Shown: positions 43,529-52,966 of the stretch, piece after piece
How positions within the stretch are numbered: position 1 is the stretch's first letter
Layout of the letters: each line of letters starts with the position of its first letter
Assembly: GCA_903919615.1 (NCBI GenBank)
Contig: CAIXIX010000323.1
Location: 1 to 64,000 of the forward strand
Source of the DNA: an uncultured Chthonomonas sp.
Lineage (GTDB): Bacteria > Armatimonadota > Chthonomonadetes > Chthonomonadales > Chthonomonadaceae
Length of the DNA stretch: 64,000 nucleotides
Reading direction: 5' to 3'
Notes under the pieces: model-generated
The model's database searches: none
What the model saw: only the letters and a program-made list of their open reading frames with translations
Told to the model about the DNA's origin: nothing
Program-made: the position numbers and the translations under genes

Positions 43529-44046
43529 CGCTTCTTCGTTCCCCTTGGCGGTTTTACGAAGGCAGCCTTCGTGTTCGCAGCAGTCTTGATGGGCTCGGCT
43601 GATCGAGCAGGGGCAGGAACCATCGGCCGCATCAGCAGATCGATAGACATCGCGCACACACCCGCAAGCAGCCCTATCTGGGCACCAATCAGCACCATCT
43701 CTCCGCCGCTTTTCTGAATAATCGCGGAGGTGATGGAGAGCGTCTTGCTGGCTCCAGAGCTGTACTTAATGTACTCGCCTGCGAACAAAGCGGTAAACGT
43801 GAGTAGGGCCCTTACGCCATCCATCAGGTAGAGCTTACGGCTTCCTGAAAATCGCCGCCTGATCAACCACTGAACGGCCACCATGATGAGGCCCCAGAGC
43901 TCAACAAGGGCGCGCTCCCGCTGCATAAAAAGGGCTGGTACTCCCCCAGAGCTGAATAGGACAAGAACAGTGGCCTGGGCGCCGATCCAGAGGGCGAGAG
44001 CAAGAAAATGAATGGTCTCAAAGACAAGGGTTAACGTACGGTTCAT
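43525..44046 (-). CDS. DUF4149-family membrane protein
   Basis: A 173-residue protein with about four membrane helices. It begins MNRTLTLVFETIHFLALALW with the family's early His-Phe helix, and contains GGEMVLIGAQIGLLAGV. The C-terminal 35 residues are Lys/Arg/Pro-rich and cytoplasmic. The reading frame continues upstream to 44703, but that part is antisense to the aldo/keto reductase gene and is excluded; the ATG at 44046 is the first sensible start. It is the first gene of the operon leading into glcD, to which it is translationally coupled. Function unknown. Confidence 0.78.
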   Translation of the reverse strand: MNRTLTLVFETIHFLALALWIGAQATVLVLFSSGGVPALFMQRERALVELWGLIMVAVQWLIRRRFSGSRKLYLMDGVRALLTFTALFAGEYIKYSSGASKTLSITSAIIQKSGGEMVLIGAQIGLLAGVCAMSIDLLMRPMVPAPARSAEPIKTAANTKAAFVKPPRGTKKR

Positions 44047-44148
44047 AATGTTCAAAGTATAGCATAATGAACTGGAACCGCTCTCTGAAGCGTTTACTCT
44101 ATTAATTCGATCTATATAGTTGAAAATACTTCCTGGGAGACACTTTTC

Positions 44149-45102
44149 ATGACCACAAAACGCAAGCTTGGCAACTCCTCCATAGAAGTCGCCCCACTGA
44201 TGTTCGGCGGCAATATCTTTGGCTGGACCGTAGATGAGGCGACCTCCTTTGAGCTTCTCGATGCATTCGTTGATGCAGGATTCGATTTTATCGATACTGC
44301 AGACGTCTACTCCCGCTGGAAGCCAGGAAATGAGGGAGGTGAGTCGGAGAAGATCATCGGTTCCTGGATCAAGAGCCGGGGCAATCGCGATAAGATCGTC
44401 CTCGCCACCAAGGTCGGCATTGAGATGGGCCCGGACAAAAAAGGGCTCTCTCGAGCTTACATCCAGTCTGCCGTGGAGGCATCCCTGACGCGCCTGCAGA
44501 CCGACTATATCGATCTCTATCAGTCGCATCGCGACGATGAAGAGACTCCGCTGGAGGAGACTCTCGCAACCTACGATGAGTTGGTGAAGCAGGGCAAGGT
44601 GCGCGTTATTGGCGCATCGAACTACTCCGGCGCACGGCTGCAGGCTGCGATAGATGTAAGCAAGGCGAATGGATATACCCGATATGAGAGCCTTCAGCCC
44701 CACTACAACCTGGCCGACCGCGAGCCGTATGAGACCGATCTGGAGCCCGTGATCGTGAAGGAGAACATCGGCGTAATTCCGTACTTCTCCCTCGCAAGCG
44801 GATTCCTTACTGGCAAGTACCGGGGCGAAGACGACCTGAGCAAGAGCGCACGCGGCGCAGGCGCCAAGAAGTATCTCAATGAGCGCGGCTACCGCATTCT
44901 TGCGGCATTGGACAGCGTTTCGGCGCGGCTGAACGCAACTCCGGCGCAGGTGTCGCTTGCATGGCTCATCGCCAGGCCGGGGTTAACTGCGCCAATCGCT
45001 TCGGCAACATCTCTCGAACAGTTGAAGGATCTAACCGCAGCCACCCGATTGGAACTGGATGCGGCGGCAATTGAGGAGCTTAACACAGCCAGCGCACCGT
45101 AA
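44149..45102 (+). CDS. aldo/keto reductase
   Basis: A 317-residue NADPH-dependent (alpha/beta)8 reductase. The catalytic tetrad is visible: Asp and Tyr in FIDTADVYSRW, Lys in VLATKVGIEM and His in YQSHRDD. The SNYSGARL and C-terminal LIARPGLTAPIASATSLEQL segments match cofactor binding. It reduces aldehydes or ketones; the substrate is unknown. GGGAG lies nine bases upstream of the ATG. It is divergent from the DUF4149 operon with about 100 bases between, and is followed by a strong terminator. Confidence 0.93.
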   Translation: MTTKRKLGNSSIEVAPLMFGGNIFGWTVDEATSFELLDAFVDAGFDFIDTADVYSRWKPGNEGGESEKIIGSWIKSRGNRDKIVLATKVGIEMGPDKKGLSRAYIQSAVEASLTRLQTDYIDLYQSHRDDEETPLEETLATYDELVKQGKVRVIGASNYSGARLQAAIDVSKANGYTRYESLQPHYNLADREPYETDLEPVIVKENIGVIPYFSLASGFLTGKYRGEDDLSKSARGAGAKKYLNERGYRILAALDSVSARLNATPAQVSLAWLIARPGLTAPIASATSLEQLKDLTAATRLELDAAAIEELNTASAP

Positions 45103-45458
45103 CCGCAATCAAAGAAGAGGCTCACGCCAAAGTATCCCAACTGGCAAGCCCGACTCCGAGAGCGATGAACCCGGGCGGACTTCTGCGCGTTCAGCCACGG
45201 GCAAATATGCAATTTGGTCACGGCGTGCGTTACGGGCACAATCGAATCTTGGCCAAGAGGCGCACATCCGACGATGTGAGATACACGACAACCTAATTGT
45301 TCGGGTTTACACAGGAACAAATGACACCGAATCGCTTTTGGTGTCGTAATCTCGATTATATGACAAAACCGGGGACAGGAATACCAGTCCCCGGTTTTGT
45401 CTGTGTCTTTATCTTACGATTCGTTACCTACAATTGGAGAAGTATCCTGGAGCTACGT
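45103..45458. other. intergenic region with three hairpins
   Basis: No gene is seen. In order, there is CACATC/GATGTG (45263-45278), GACACC/GGTGTC (45323-45345) and a 15-bp terminator (45362-45401). A TACAAT-like -10 box (45429-45434) just upstream of the protease ribosome site may be part of its promoter, but no -35 box is clear. Confidence 0.45.
45362..45401 (+). terminator. 15-bp intrinsic terminator
   Basis: GACAAAACCGGGGAC and its exact complement GTCCCCGGTTTTGTC flank a 10-base loop. The stem ends in a run of T (and of A on the other strand), so it can work in both directions. It separates the aldo/keto reductase from the S41 protease gene. Confidence 0.85.
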
Positions 45459-48400
45459 ATGCACATGTTCTGTTTGAAGGCGCGCACAATTGCTGCTGGC
45501 GCCATTATGGGCCTGCCGGCCCTGGTCTCTCTGGCTGCGCCCGCTCCCGGCCCCATTAAGCCACAAGCGGGAATGATGCGCTATCCAGCGCTGAGCGCCA
45601 CCTCGATAACGTTTGTATACGCTAACAAACTTTGGCTCGTGCCGCGCGCCGGCGGACTTGCATCGCCCGTAACTAGCCCTCCCGGCAGAGTTATGCTGCC
45701 AAAGTTCAGCGCGGACGGTGCGACCATCGCCTTTACCGCGAACTACGATGGCAACCCGGATATCTACACGATTCCCGTCTCAGGGGGCGTTCCTACGCGA
45801 GTAACCCACAACCCTGCAGCGGATCTGTTGTGCAACTGGACGCCCGACGGCAGATTACTATTCTCAAACAACTTTTCGTCCGGCCAGGAGCGCACTTCGC
45901 AGCTCTATACCGTATCGTCGACTGGCGGCATGCCGGTAAAGATACCGGTGCCGTATGGCAGAGATGCGGCGTTTAGCCCCGACGGCAAGCTGATGGCTTA
46001 CACTCCCGATTCCACCAACACACGCACGTGGAAGCGCTATCGTGGCGGATGGGCACAGGATATCTGGCTCTTCGATCTTGAGAAGAAGACGGCGAAACGA
46101 ATTACAGACTGGGAAGGCACGGACACGTTGCCGATGTGGCATGGCACTACCGTCTACTACCTCTCCGATGGCGGGCCTGAGCACCGGCTGAACATCTGGC
46201 GGTACGACATGCCCACCGGCAAGCGCCGCCAGGTAACGCATTATGCCGATTACGATATCAAATGGCCCGGGATAGGTCCCAACAACGGCGCCGGCGAAAT
46301 CGTTTATGAGCACGGCGGAGCGCTGGATCTCCTTGATCTCGCAACTGAGAAATCGCATGCTGTTTCGGTGACGGTCCCCGGTGACAGAAGCGGGCTAAGA
46401 TCGACTCTCGTGGACGTGTCACGCTTCATTAACGCGTTCGGCATCTCACCATCCGGCAAACGGGTTGTTGTTGAAGCGCGTGGAGACGTATGGACTCTTC
46501 CGGCAAAGAACGGTTCTCCACGCAACCTAACCCACACGGTTGGCGTTGCGGAGCGCGACCCATCCTGGAGCCCAGACGGTCAGTGGATCGCCTACTTCTC
46601 AGATGCAACTGGTGAATATCAGCTCTACGTGACCCCGTCGGATGGCAAAGGTTCAGCTAGACAACTGACGCACGAGGGAAAGACTTTCCGATACAATCCA
46701 ATCTGGTCGCCGGATTCGAAGAGCATTGCTTTTAGTGATAAGACCGGAGGTATCTACCTCTGTTCAGTTGCTTCAGGGGCTACTAAGCTTGTAGATCGCG
46801 ATCCCAAGGCGTCGCACAGAGATGTAAGCTGGTCACCGGATAACGCCTGGCTCACCTATGCTAAGTCTGAGAACTCTCGCTCAACTACGTCTGCCGTCTG
46901 GATCTACAACGTTAAAACCGGCAAGACCACGCAGGTAACGAGCGGTATGTTCAACGACAACTCACCAACGTTCGATCGTAAGGGAGATTGGATCTGTTTT
47001 AGCAGCAACCGAAACTTCGAAAACGTTCAATACGACGATTTCGGGTCTACCTGGATCTACAGCGCCACGGATACTCTGCTGGCCGCACCGTTGCGTGCCG
47101 ATATAGCCTCACCCTTCCTGCCATCGAGCGACGAAGAGGCTGCGAAGAGCGCCGCGAAACCAACAACAGGCATCCGGGTTGACGCAGGTTTGGAGCTCAA
47201 ACCGGTGGGAACAGACGATGACGAAGTTACTGGCGAGTGGAAGGGAACAGCCGGACCCGTAACATTCACTTTGAACCTGAAGCTGGGCGCAGGCAACGCT
47301 ATTACAGGCACGATCGATTCTAATCAGGGCAGCGGAAGCGTAACCGGAACTTACAGCCCTGCCTCAAAGGAAATCAACCTCTCTGTGACAGTGATGGGTC
47401 AGGAGGCAAGCATCACAGCCAAAATCGACAACGGCGTTATTAATGGCAAAGTGAAGGTACAGGGCACTACTCTTGATTTCCAGGCGACACGAGTTGGAGC
47501 CAAATCCGTGGTGGGTGGGGGCGCCAAAGCCGATGCCGGCAAGCCAGAGAAGCCTGCCGATACCAAACCAAAGCCGGTGACTATCGATTTCGAAGGATTT
47601 GAGCAGCGTGTGATTCCCATTCCCGTAAAGGCGGGTCGATTTGGCCGCATCTGCTTCAACGACCGCAACCAGATCGTTTACGCCCGATTAGGCGCGCCGG
47701 GAACGGAATCTGATCAGGGAATTCGAGTGTTCGACCTTACCGACGAAACGCATCTGGAGAAGGCGGTTGTTCCCGGCGCTACTGAGTTCGACATCTCACC
47801 TGATGGCAAGAAGCTGCTGGTGGTGCGTGGGCAGAGCGCAACGATACAGGATGCCTCTGCGGGCGCAAGCGGCGAGAGCGTAAGCACAGCAGGCATGATG
47901 ACGATGATCGATCCCAGGGCGGAGTGGCGCCAGTTATTCGATGACTCCTGGCGCATCGAACGAGACTACTTCTACGATCCCAACATGCACCATGTTGACT
48001 GGCAGGCTGTGCATGATCAGTATGCGAAGATGCTAGACGACTGTGCGACACGGTCCGACGTGGGATATGTTATCAGCGAAATGATCTCGGAGCTCAATGT
48101 GGGCCACGCCTACTATTCCGGTGGGGATGTTGCGCCGGAACCGTCAATGTCCGTGGGTATGCTCGGAGTAGATTTCACCCTCGAGAATGGCGCTTATCGA
48201 ATTGTGAAAATCATCACTGGCGCCCCGTGGGATATTGATTCTCGCGGCCCGCTCGCCCAACCCGGCGTAAAGGTAAAAGTGGGCGACTATCTGCTCGCCG
48301 TTAACGGTACCCCGTTGGATATCACCCAGGATCCGTGGGCAGGCTTCCAGGGTCTTGCCGGCAGAACGGTGACATTGACCGTGAGTAAACAGCCAAAACT

Positions 48401-49139
48401 GGACACCACCGCGATCGACACCACAGTAACCCTGATCGGCAGCGAAACCGCACTGCGATATCGCGCGTGGATCGAGAAAAATCGTGCGTATGTTGCGCAG
48501 AAAACCGGTGGTCGTGTTGGCTACATTTATGTGCCCAATACTGGCGGAGACGGTCAATCCGACCTGGTTCGCCAGTTTATGGGTCAAACCGGCAAGGATG
48601 CTCTCATTATCGACGAGAGATGGAATGGCGGCGGACAGATTCCGGATAGGTTCATCGAACTGCTGAACCGGCCTGCGACCAACTACTGGGCTGTTCGTGA
48701 TGGTTTGGACTGGACCTGGCCTCCAATCTCGCATCAGGGCCCTAAGTGCATGCTCATCAACGGACAGGCCGGATCCGGTGGAGACGCCTTCCCCTGGTAC
48801 TTCCGCGAAATGAAACTCGGCAAGCTAATCGGCATGCGCACATGGGGCGGGCTGGTCGGCATCTCCGGCAACCCGGGCCTTATTGATGGCGGCAGCGTAA
48901 CTGCGCCGACATTCGGGTTCTACAAGAAAAACGGCACATGGGGCATCGAAGGCAATGGCGTTGAGCCGGATATCGAAGTCATCGACGATCCCAGCCTGAT
49001 GACAGATGGCGGAGACCCGCAGCTTGATGCCGCGATCAAAGAGATGCTATCGGAGCTGAAACAGCATCCGTACACACCACCGCATCGCCCGGCCTATCCG
49101 GACAAACGCGGCATTGGAATCAATCCGAAGGATAAGTAG
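45459..49139 (+). CDS. tricorn-like S41 family peptidase
   Basis: A 1226-residue exported protease. A signal peptide (LKARTIAAGAIMGLPALVSL) leads to a TolB/WD40-like propeller (about 40-580) with repeated SPDGKLMAY/SPDGQWIAY blades. A beta-rich insertion (about 580-680, GSGSVTGTYSPASKEINLSV) follows. Then come a second short propeller part, a core domain near 790-870 (DDSWRIERDYFYDP), a PDZ-like region near 915-980, and the S41 catalytic domain with the Ser nucleophile in GQAGSGGDAF near 1105. It degrades peptides in the periplasm. The ATG at 45459 is preferred because the terminator lies inside the longer frame and TGGAG precedes it. Confidence 0.9.
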   Translation: MHMFCLKARTIAAGAIMGLPALVSLAAPAPGPIKPQAGMMRYPALSATSITFVYANKLWLVPRAGGLASPVTSPPGRVMLPKFSADGATIAFTANYDGNPDIYTIPVSGGVPTRVTHNPAADLLCNWTPDGRLLFSNNFSSGQERTSQLYTVSSTGGMPVKIPVPYGRDAAFSPDGKLMAYTPDSTNTRTWKRYRGGWAQDIWLFDLEKKTAKRITDWEGTDTLPMWHGTTVYYLSDGGPEHRLNIWRYDMPTGKRRQVTHYADYDIKWPGIGPNNGAGEIVYEHGGALDLLDLATEKSHAVSVTVPGDRSGLRSTLVDVSRFINAFGISPSGKRVVVEARGDVWTLPAKNGSPRNLTHTVGVAERDPSWSPDGQWIAYFSDATGEYQLYVTPSDGKGSARQLTHEGKTFRYNPIWSPDSKSIAFSDKTGGIYLCSVASGATKLVDRDPKASHRDVSWSPDNAWLTYAKSENSRSTTSAVWIYNVKTGKTTQVTSGMFNDNSPTFDRKGDWICFSSNRNFENVQYDDFGSTWIYSATDTLLAAPLRADIASPFLPSSDEEAAKSAAKPTTGIRVDAGLELKPVGTDDDEVTGEWKGTAGPVTFTLNLKLGAGNAITGTIDSNQGSGSVTGTYSPASKEINLSVTVMGQEASITAKIDNGVINGKVKVQGTTLDFQATRVGAKSVVGGGAKADAGKPEKPADTKPKPVTIDFEGFEQRVIPIPVKAGRFGRICFNDRNQIVYARLGAPGTESDQGIRVFDLTDETHLEKAVVPGATEFDISPDGKKLLVVRGQSATIQDASAGASGESVSTAGMMTMIDPRAEWRQLFDDSWRIERDYFYDPNMHHVDWQAVHDQYAKMLDDCATRSDVGYVISEMISELNVGHAYYSGGDVAPEPSMSVGMLGVDFTLENGAYRIVKIITGAPWDIDSRGPLAQPGVKVKVGDYLLAVNGTPLDITQDPWAGFQGLAGRTVTLTVSKQPKLDTTAIDTTVTLIGSETALRYRAWIEKNRAYVAQKTGGRVGYIYVPNTGGDGQSDLVRQFMGQTGKDALIIDERWNGGGQIPDRFIELLNRPATNYWAVRDGLDWTWPPISHQGPKCMLINGQAGSGGDAFPWYFREMKLGKLIGMRTWGGLVGISGNPGLIDGGSVTAPTFGFYKKNGTWGIEGNGVEPDIEVIDDPSLMTDGGDPQLDAAIKEMLSELKQHPYTPPHRPAYPDKRGIGINPKDK

Positions 49140-49214
49140 GAAGCAGGGACGAGGGAGAGGGACGGATAGGTTGCCTACCGGATGGTTGGTACTTGCAGTG
49201 CTGTCCACCCGTAC

Positions 49215-49249
49215 GCAAAATGCCCGGCGAAGGTCGCCGGGCATTTTGC
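49215..49249. terminator. bidirectional terminator
   Basis: A perfect 16-bp stem (GCAAAATGCCCGGCGA and its complement) with a 3-base loop lies between the convergent S41 protease and thioredoxin genes. T residues lie in the 3' arm in each direction. Confidence 0.9.
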
Positions 49250-49277
49250 AGTATCAGTTATTCACGCAATTGCTTGG

Positions 49278-49856
49278 TTAGTGCGCTGCGCCCGTTGACT
49301 TTGGCGCGTTTTCTACAAGGTAATCGTGAAGCGTCTTTAGGTCGGCCTCGCTCCAGTTTGGCGCGGTCTTCTTGATGAGACCAATGAAGGTCTCAATCTC
49401 GGCTGGCTCACCGGGGTAGCCGATATTGCTATCCTTCGGCATCGCATTCGAGTCGGCGAGCTTCTTACCCTTAGGGTTGATCCAGGCGTAAAAAGGCAGT
49501 CCGGATTTCTCGCCACCAAGTTTCGCCATCAGATCTTTTCCGCCTGGGTTCTCGGCTTCGGCGATTTTCGGGCCGTTCTCCATCACGTCGAGGCTAACCA
49601 TTACGTAGTTCGCCTCGAACATCTGCTTGAACTCGGGCCGATCCATCACTGCTTCAAGCTTCTTACACCAGCCACACCATGTGGCGTGGAAAATCACCAT
49701 GACGGGTTTCTGCTGCTTCTTGGCTTCGGCCGTTGCCGCCGCCATGATCTCCTTCGTGGGCTTGGGCGCAGCAACATCCGCACGAACCTGGCCCACGCCG
49801 AGCGCTAATGCTCCGACCGCAGCAAGAACAATTCTTATTGAAGTACGTAGATTCAT
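49278..49856 (-). CDS. exported thioredoxin-fold protein
   Basis: A 192-residue protein with signal peptide (RTSIRIVLAAVGALALGVGQ) and a thioredoxin fold. The active site is CGWC in FHATWCGWCKKLEAV near residue 59-62, followed by VSLDVMENG and a later cis-Pro region (GLPFYAWINPKG). It probably reduces or isomerises disulfides in the periplasm, or serves cytochrome maturation. AGGAG lies nine bases upstream of the ATG. It is convergent with the S41 protease and downstream of the DUF5117 metalloprotease on the other side. Confidence 0.88.
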   Translation of the reverse strand: MNLRTSIRIVLAAVGALALGVGQVRADVAAPKPTKEIMAAATAEAKKQQKPVMVIFHATWCGWCKKLEAVMDRPEFKQMFEANYVMVSLDVMENGPKIAEAENPGGKDLMAKLGGEKSGLPFYAWINPKGKKLADSNAMPKDSNIGYPGEPAEIETFIGLIKKTAPNWSEADLKTLHDYLVENAPKSTGAAH

Positions 49857-49962
49857 TTGATAAGTCTCCTAACCTGGCAGTGCCAGAATCAATGTTGATG
49901 TACGGCCCCTCACCCTCCTACCGCTGCATCCTCGTTCCTCGGCGCGGCAGGCGACCCCCCAG

Positions 49963-49983
49963 TCTCCCACGCAAGCGGGGAGA
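49963..49983. repeat. short intergenic palindrome
   Basis: TCTCCC-A-CGC-AA-GCGGGGAGA forms a near-perfect palindrome in a C/G-rich gap between two genes. It resembles the TCTCCCC-GC-type palindromes that recur between genes in many genomes. Only one copy is in this window. Confidence 0.35.
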
Positions 49984-49997
49984 GGGAGAAAGTGCGC

Positions 49998-52634
49998 CTA
50001 ATTGGCAGGCGAATTTGTCAGGAAGTTGTGGACTTCTCCAAGCAGGTTTTCGATCCATCGATTCTCGGTGCAGAGATCGCAGGATGCGCTTGCCTTACGC
50101 GCTTCCGGCAGCATCTCATCCAGATGAGCGAACATGCTGAACACTGTGCGAGAAGCGGAAGCATCCGCTGGCGCGAATTTCGGGTTGAGGATCCCATCGA
50201 TCTGCACAGCGCAATCGCTCAGGTGGAGTTTCGTTGAGTCATCCTTCGTAGTCGCGAGCGCAGCAGCTACCTTGCCTTTCAGCGAGATAATCGATGCCCG
50301 CAGAATGGGGCGAAGGTCGTTTTGTGTGGTTGTTCCAGGCATCAATCTCGGCTGTATCGATTTTAGATAGGCCCTCTGCAGATTTCTGCGATAGATGTCG
50401 ATGACGGGTGTCTTGCTATCGAGTTCAGCCCAAACGCCAGTCTGAACGTCCGCAACAAGCTCGGATGCCTTGTAGGTCGGCGTTTTGCTCGTCGTCTGCT
50501 TCTCGAGCAGGCGCGAGATGCGGCTGTCGCTCAGCAACTGCAGCATGAAGAGTGACTGCTCGGCGAGAATTCTATCTGTAACGCCTGTGATCTGGATCTT
50601 GTTGATGATAGAAGTCGGATACATGTACGTTGGCGCATAGAAGGCGTTCTTGACAAGGAACTGAACCGCCTTAATCTGCCTATCGCGCGGAACGGGCGTG
50701 AACACATCTTCGCCACGACCTGCGTGATAACGGGTCTCGGTAACGCCGCCAACAAGCTTTGCAACATGCATCATCTCTTGCAGCCGCTGGCCCCGAAGCT
50801 GACCATATACCTCGGCAAGCTGATCGTAAGACTCGCCGAACTTTGTGGTTGCGGGGATAAGCATCGGCACAATTCGTTCGATGTTCTTGAGGCCAAGAGT
50901 TCCTGCCGCGACTGCGTCGTTGCTCAGGTCCTCCATCTGAACCGTTGGGTCAACCTGCGCAATGGCATCCTCACCACCAAACCGGAGGGTTGGATCCAGG
51001 GCCTGGCGGCCGGCAATCGCATCCAGAACCGATTTTTCGGAGTTCGGCGTTTTCGCGCCAGGGATAGACGTGTATCCCCACTCGATGGCGAACTTATCGT
51101 AAGGACCAATCTTGGGAACTAAGTAGGCGTTGTCTCCCGGCTGCGCAACATAGTTGAAGCGGCCATAATCCATGATAGACGCTTCGTCGCCAAACTTTTC
51201 GGTGAAGGCCTTGTCCCGAAGCTGCGCGACTGTGTACGAAGAGCTCGCCTTATGGTTGTGGCGCAGGCCAAGCGTATGGCCGACCTCATGTGCGAGAACA
51301 TAGCGAACAAGCTCGCCCTCCAGATCGTCTGGAAGGGGCAGTTTCTTGGCGCGAGGATCGAGATCGGCGCACTGTGCAAAGTACCACTGCTCGGCCAGTT
51401 TTAGCATGTTGTGCCAGACGATGACGTGTGCAGAGAGGATCTCGCCGCTGCGCGGGTCGTGCACGTGCGGGCCCATGGCATTTTCAATGGGCTCGGCTAC
51501 CCATCGAATTACAGAGTAGCGCGCATCCTCCGGATCCCAGTTCGGGTCTTCGGCCTCGGTTGGAGCATCCTTCGCAATGATGGCGTGGGAGAAGCCGGAT
51601 TGTTCGAAGGCAGGCTGCCAATCTTCAATGGCCTCTTTGATGTATTTGCGCCACTTCTCAGGAACTTCTCGGCTCACATAGTAGACAATCGGCTTAACGG
51701 GGTCCGAGATGCGAGCATTCGGGTCCTTCTTCTCCAGGCGATATCTTGCCACAAATTCACGATCTACAACGCGATGCTCGTCTGTACCGTAATCGGAAAA
51801 GCCCTCGGTGAAATATCCAACGCGCTGGTCGAAGAAGCGCCCGGACATCGGCTTTTCTGGCAGGAGTACCAGGCTGTAGTGCGCAACCGCCGTAACGGCC
51901 CCTCCTCGGCTCAGGGTCAGCACCGAATGGCCTTCGATGTTAGCTGGGTACGCCTTTACTCGCTCGATATAAGAGCGGGTCGGATCGACTCCGCCGCCGA
52001 GCGCCCCAGAAGCCGGAATAGGACCGGTATCATCGAGATAGAAGCGGGTCACATTGATGACCGCAGCCTTGCCTTCTCCCTCGGCCTCGACCGGGAAGGC
52101 AGCCAGGATAGGAGCGACGTTCGAGATATCGACCGATTTCTGAATCGCCGTTTTGCCATCGCCGCGGATGCTGTAGTTCACGCCACGCATATAGATCGTG
52201 TTGTTGCGGCGTGTGAACTTGATCAGCTTCTCGCCCACATGCGTGCCGCCAAAACCAACGCCGTTACCGGTCTGTGCGATTTCGGTCTGCCATAGCATGT
52301 CCCGTTCCAGTAAACCAACGGGAATTTCGAAAAAGATCTTATCGTCGATGCGGTGGACCGTGAACATGCCCTTTTCGGTCTTCGCTTCAGCCGTGATAAC
52401 CTCTTTGTAAGGTTTTGGGGTTCCCGGTTTAACGGGCGGCTTCGTCTCCGCGGGCTTGGCGTCTGCCGGTTTTGCGGGACCCGTTGGAGGAGCTGGAGCC
52501 GGAGTTTTCGGCGCCGGGGTCGGCGTTGGTGATTTCGGAGCTGGAGCAGGCGGCTGCTGCGCGTAAACAGATACGCCGGCAAGCGCAATCGAAGTGAGCG
52601 CGCTTAAGCGCACGAGAGCTAGTGGGAAACGCAC
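49998..52634 (-). CDS. DUF5117/DUF4953 zinc metalloprotease
   Basis: An 878-residue exported protein. A signal peptide (VRLSALTSIALAGVSVYA) is followed by a Pro/Ala/Lys-rich linker (about 25-75). DUF5118- and DUF5117-like regions follow, and then the metzincin zinc site HEVGHTLGLRHNH near residue 455, with the glycine and third histidine in place. A C-terminal DUF4953-like region follows. It cleaves proteins outside the cytoplasm; the substrate is unknown. The start is GTG with AAGGAG six bases upstream. Size is normal for the family. Confidence 0.88.
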   Translation of the reverse strand: MRFPLALVRLSALTSIALAGVSVYAQQPPAPAPKSPTPTPAPKTPAPAPPTGPAKPADAKPAETKPPVKPGTPKPYKEVITAEAKTEKGMFTVHRIDDKIFFEIPVGLLERDMLWQTEIAQTGNGVGFGGTHVGEKLIKFTRRNNTIYMRGVNYSIRGDGKTAIQKSVDISNVAPILAAFPVEAEGEGKAAVINVTRFYLDDTGPIPASGALGGGVDPTRSYIERVKAYPANIEGHSVLTLSRGGAVTAVAHYSLVLLPEKPMSGRFFDQRVGYFTEGFSDYGTDEHRVVDREFVARYRLEKKDPNARISDPVKPIVYYVSREVPEKWRKYIKEAIEDWQPAFEQSGFSHAIIAKDAPTEAEDPNWDPEDARYSVIRWVAEPIENAMGPHVHDPRSGEILSAHVIVWHNMLKLAEQWYFAQCADLDPRAKKLPLPDDLEGELVRYVLAHEVGHTLGLRHNHKASSSYTVAQLRDKAFTEKFGDEASIMDYGRFNYVAQPGDNAYLVPKIGPYDKFAIEWGYTSIPGAKTPNSEKSVLDAIAGRQALDPTLRFGGEDAIAQVDPTVQMEDLSNDAVAAGTLGLKNIERIVPMLIPATTKFGESYDQLAEVYGQLRGQRLQEMMHVAKLVGGVTETRYHAGRGEDVFTPVPRDRQIKAVQFLVKNAFYAPTYMYPTSIINKIQITGVTDRILAEQSLFMLQLLSDSRISRLLEKQTTSKTPTYKASELVADVQTGVWAELDSKTPVIDIYRRNLQRAYLKSIQPRLMPGTTTQNDLRPILRASIISLKGKVAAALATTKDDSTKLHLSDCAVQIDGILNPKFAPADASASRTVFSMFAHLDEMLPEARKASASCDLCTENRWIENLLGEVHNFLTNSPAN

Positions 52635-52966
52635 CTGGATCTCCTTGACGACGATGGTGGATCACATGATAAGGACGGCCAGACAAATCTTTGCTCCCGA
52701 TAAGTGCAAAGATAAGATTGGCGAATATAATAAAATACCCCGGATCAGGGTGACGACGCGAATCCTTGAGGTCACGCTCTGGGTGCAGTGTTGCTCCTCA
52801 AGCAACATCGTGTTCGGCGATATTTAAATATAATACAGCAACCGAACATTTAAACATTCGGGCGCCACAGAACAAATACCGCAACTACATTCGTCAATAC
52901 GTAAAGTAATATCCAATCGTGCCCGTACTGTCGTTCGTGACGTACCCTTACAAAAAGGATATAGAT
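52635..52966. promoter_or_regulatory. divergent intergenic region with hairpins and a TATAAT box
   Basis: No gene is seen. It contains GTTGCT/AGCAAC (about 52790-52806), a TATTTAAATA palindrome, a TATAAT box (52829-52834) without a clear -35, and CCGAA/TTCGG arms around 52848-52870. The promoters of the divergent DUF5117 and STN genes must lie here. Confidence 0.4.

Noticed and set aside
44047-44703. N-terminal extension of the DUF4149 frame
   Set aside because: It is antisense to the aldo/keto reductase gene; the ATG at 44046 gives a normal family protein.
45297-45458. 54-residue N-terminal extension of the S41 protease
   Set aside because: It contains a perfect 15-bp terminator and would bury the signal peptide.
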